The notes under the pieces are model-generated. The model did no database searches. It was given only the letters and a program-made list of their open reading frames with translations, and had not been told where the DNA came from. 37,480 bases of DNA from Acidobacteria bacterium Ga0077553 (GTDB taxonomy: Bacteria > Acidobacteriota > Terriglobia > Bryobacterales > Bryobacteraceae), in NCBI GenBank assembly GCA_001464575.1, contig LNFE01000047.1, forward strand, positions 1-37,480, read 5' to 3'. This document shows positions 35,307-37,480 of this stretch, in pieces. The translations under genes were made by a program, and so were the position numbers. Position 1 is the first letter of the stretch. The number at the start of each line of letters is the position of its first letter.

Positions 35307-36619
35307 TGCGGAGACGGGGGTTTTTAGGTTTGGCGGGCGCGGCGCCGGCGATGGGCGGGCGATTTGTGGACGCCTGCGGGTGTGCTTTGCAGCCGCGGGC
35401 GGCGCAGTCGGGACCTGTCGGCGCGGCAGCGTTTGAGAAAATAGGGTCGAAGCTGCGAATCACGAATGTGAAGGTGTTCGGCGTGTCGTTGACGCCCGAC
35501 TCCGACCGGCCATACGTCTTCGTAAAGATTGAGACGAATCAGGGGTTGATTGGCTGGGGCGAAGGGACGTTGGAAGGGAAGGCGGCGGCCGTGATGGCGT
35601 GCGTCGAAGACTTCAAAGAGTTTCTGATTGGCGCGGACCCGATGCAGGTGGAGCACCACTGGCAGTCGATGTATGTGCATAGCTTTTATCGTTCGGGGCC
35701 GGTGATGGGGTCGGCGATCAGCGGGATTGATCAGGCGTTATGGGATATCCGCGGCAAGGCGCTGAATATGCCGGTGTACAAGCTGCTGGGAGGGCCTGTG
35801 GATACGCGCGGGGTGCGGGGCTACTATCACCTGCGGGCGCGGAATAGAGAGGACTTGCCGCGGTTGCGGGAAGAGGCGCGGAAGCAGGGGATCACCTGTT
35901 TCAAAAGCGGCATTCCGGGCTATTACGAATGGATTGAAACGAACAAGAAGATCTCGGCGGCCGTGCAGGCGATGGCCGATCTGCGCGAGGGTCTGGGGCC
36001 GGATATCGATATCGGCATCGACTTCCATGCCAAGACGTCTCCGAGCGTGGCGTCGATTTTGGTGAAGGAAGTGGAGCCGCTGAACCTGCTGTTTATTGAG
36101 GAGCCGTGCCCGCCCGAGAACGTAAAAGCGATGCAGCGGATTGCGCGGCGCTCGACGACGCCGATTGCGACCGGGGAACGGTTGGTGGCGCACTACGGTT
36201 GCCGGGAGGTGATCGAGTTGGGCGTGGCGGATATCATTCAAACCGATATCAACCATGTGGGCGGGATTACGGCGTTGTGGAAGGTTGGCGCGATGGCGGA
36301 GATCTCGGGCATCTCGATGGCGCCGCACGCTTGCGAAGGGCCGATTGGCGGCCTGGCGACAGTGCACGTGGATGCGGCGATGCCGAACTTCCTGGTGCAG
36401 GAGATCTGCAGTGGCGTGGAGGTCGGCCCGAATGAGAAGGTGTGGGCCGAATGGCTGGGCTTCCCGGCGATGCGGATGGTGAACGGACGATTCCCGCTGT
36501 CGGACAAGCCGGGGTTGGGTTTTGAGTTGACCGAGGAGGCGCTGAAGAAGTATCCGTTTGGCGGCACGAAGCCGATGGCGCGGGTGTTTCATGAGGATGG
36601 ATCGGTGGCGGAATGGTAG
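35306..36619 (+). CDS. Galactonate dehydratase-like enolase-superfamily enzyme with Tat-type signal
   Basis: 437 residues. MRRRGFLGLAGAAPAMGG looks like a short twin-arginine signal, followed by a Cys-containing linker. The capping domain includes RPYVFVKIETNQGLIGWGEG and GSAISGIDQALWDIRGKALN. Barrel residues: DFHAKTSP (Asp ligand plus catalytic His as in the DFHGR of galactonate dehydratase), LLFIEEPCPPENV (Glu), TPIATGERL (Glu) and SMAPHACEGPIGGLA (second catalytic His in the APH-GP motif). So beta-elimination of water from an aldonic acid is likely. Export of such an enzyme is unusual but recurrent in Acidobacteria and Planctomycetes. It overlaps the preceding gene by one base and the following cytochrome gene by seven. 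Confidence 0.85.
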   Translation: MRRRGFLGLAGAAPAMGGRFVDACGCALQPRAAQSGPVGAAAFEKIGSKLRITNVKVFGVSLTPDSDRPYVFVKIETNQGLIGWGEGTLEGKAAAVMACVEDFKEFLIGADPMQVEHHWQSMYVHSFYRSGPVMGSAISGIDQALWDIRGKALNMPVYKLLGGPVDTRGVRGYYHLRARNREDLPRLREEARKQGITCFKSGIPGYYEWIETNKKISAAVQAMADLREGLGPDIDIGIDFHAKTSPSVASILVKEVEPLNLLFIEEPCPPENVKAMQRIARRSTTPIATGERLVAHYGCREVIELGVADIIQTDINHVGGITALWKVGAMAEISGISMAPHACEGPIGGLATVHVDAAMPNFLVQEICSGVEVGPNEKVWAEWLGFPAMRMVNGRFPLSDKPGLGFELTEEALKKYPFGGTKPMARVFHEDGSVAEW

Positions 36620-37480
36620 CGCTTAGAATTGGGTTCGTTTCGTTCCTGGCGGTTTTCGCCTATGGTGACGACTTCTCCGACAAGATCCGGCCGGTGTTAA
36701 ACGAGAACTGCGCGAAGTGCCATAATCCGGCGAATCCGAAGAATCGGCTGAATTTCCTGAAAGCCACGGCGGCGACGGACGTGGAGACGCAGCGGTCCCT
36801 ATGGCGGAACGTCGCGACGCAGTTGCGGAACCGGACCATGCCACCGGGGGCGGCGAAGATGGCCGAGGCGAACCGGATGGACGTGGCGAATTGGATTGAG
36901 GCGCGGCTGCGGAGTACGGGCTGCACGAGCAGCGAGTACGCGGGATTTGTGGCTTCGCGGCGGTTGAACCGGCGGGAGTGGAAGAACACGATTCGGGATC
37001 TGTTTGGGCTCGATGTGATTGCGCCGGATCTGTTCCCGGCGGATGAGTCGGGCGGGGCGGGCTTCGATACCAATGGCGAGACGCTGTATGTGCCGCCGAT
37101 GATGCTGGAGCGGTATCTGGAGGCGGCGACGACGGTGCTCGACCGGATTGTGGTGACGCCACCGTACAACAAAGTGGTGCTGTCGCATGAGTTGAATCCG
37201 GTAACGGCCCCGCCGAAGGGGATTAAGCCGAGCCGGTTCGTGGACCCGGGAACCGAGCTGTCGACCAACGTTTCGGTGTTTGCCGAAGGGGCGTATACGA
37301 TCCGGGTTTCCGTGGAGCGGCCGCCGGTGACTCCGTTTTCGCTAAAGGTGAAGGTGGACGGGGTGGAAGTGGGGACGCTGGCCTACGCCCGGGATTCGGG
37401 CGGTGGCGCGACGGCGCGGGTGGCGACGGCGACCTTGTCGCGCGGGGCGCATACGATTGCGGTGGTGACGGGGACCGAGC
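36613..37480 (+). CDS. DUF1592-type c-type cytochrome, N-terminal part (runs off the window)
   Basis: An open frame of 289 codons with no stop before the window end. The ATG at 36613 overlaps the end of the dehydratase gene by seven bases. A signal peptide (RIGFVSFLAVFAYG) is followed by FSDKIRPVLNENCAKCHNPA with heme site CAKCH, RTMPPGAAKM, and the DUF1587 motif RRLNRREWKNTIRDLFGLDV, then PADESGGAGFDTNGETLYV. A beta-rich domain follows (YTIRVSVERPP, LKVKVDGVEVGTLAY), equivalent to the carbohydrate-binding-like insert of the paralogue at 12331-14645. It probably continues with DUF1595, DUF1592, DUF1588 and DUF1585, and a DUF1552 partner may follow outside the window. Confidence 0.88.
   Translation, partial: MVALRIGFVSFLAVFAYGDDFSDKIRPVLNENCAKCHNPANPKNRLNFLKATAATDVETQRSLWRNVATQLRNRTMPPGAAKMAEANRMDVANWIEARLRSTGCTSSEYAGFVASRRLNRREWKNTIRDLFGLDVIAPDLFPADESGGAGFDTNGETLYVPPMMLERYLEAATTVLDRIVVTPPYNKVVLSHELNPVTAPPKGIKPSRFVDPGTELSTNVSVFAEGAYTIRVSVERPPVTPFSLKVKVDGVEVGTLAYARDSGGGATARVATATLSRGAHTIAVVTGTE

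Overview
The window looks like a chromosomal segment of an Acidobacteriota member close to the Bryobacterales/Solibacter group. The main clues are a serine hydrolase carrying the Solibacter-type C-terminal domain (TIGR03437), a protein of the multicopy 'STGPRTPEGK' family, two TonB-dependent receptors with N-terminal carboxypeptidase-regulatory-like domains, DUF1592/DUF1552 'planctomycete-type' cytochrome partners, a CRTAC1/ASPIC-UnbV protein, a DUF6526 protein, and high GC content. No rRNA, tRNA, CRISPR array, insertion sequence or prophage was recognised.

Layout. 0-3.2 kb: relics of two toxin-antitoxin loci flank a secreted beta-lactamase-fold hydrolase. 3.2-6.3 kb: a DUF3667 membrane protein, a stretch with no recognisable gene, and the STGPRT-family gene behind a strong hairpin. 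6.3-11 kb: a 1309-residue secreted diheme protein and a small secreted Gly-rich protein. 11-16.1 kb, minus strand: DUF1552, a frameshifted DUF1592 cytochrome, and sthA cut by an in-frame stop. 16.2-20.3 kb, plus strand: a decayed TonB-dependent receptor, a photolyase/cryptochrome, and an Fpg/Nei glycosylase whose zinc-finger segment has been replaced by a perfect 87-bp inverted copy of the gene's own upstream sequence. 20.3-24.4 kb: nrdA-nrdB-DUF6526. 24.4-31.1 kb, minus strand: a tight operon of TonB-dependent receptor, CRTAC1 protein, TPR protein and seven-heme cytochrome. 31.1-37.5 kb: a Tat-exported small subunit with a GMC flavoprotein (a sugar-dehydrogenase pair), a convergent DUF1080 protein, two enolase-superfamily enzymes and a DUF1592 cytochrome that runs off the end.

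Functional reading. The right half suggests an envelope sugar-oxidation system: outer-membrane uptake, periplasmic FAD-dependent oxidation, 3-keto-sugar cleavage (DUF1080), sugar-acid dehydration, and multiheme cytochromes as possible electron acceptors. The nrd operon is housekeeping and has all expected catalytic residues.

Two things stand out. First, an unusual number of genes are broken (single-base indels, short deletions, one nonsense codon, one fold-back rearrangement), so either this lineage is decaying or the assembly has errors; each site is listed. Second, base skew changes sign near 18.1 kb, and all three convergent gene pairs between recognisable genes outside the toxin-antitoxin region share exactly 4 bp of interleaved stop codons.
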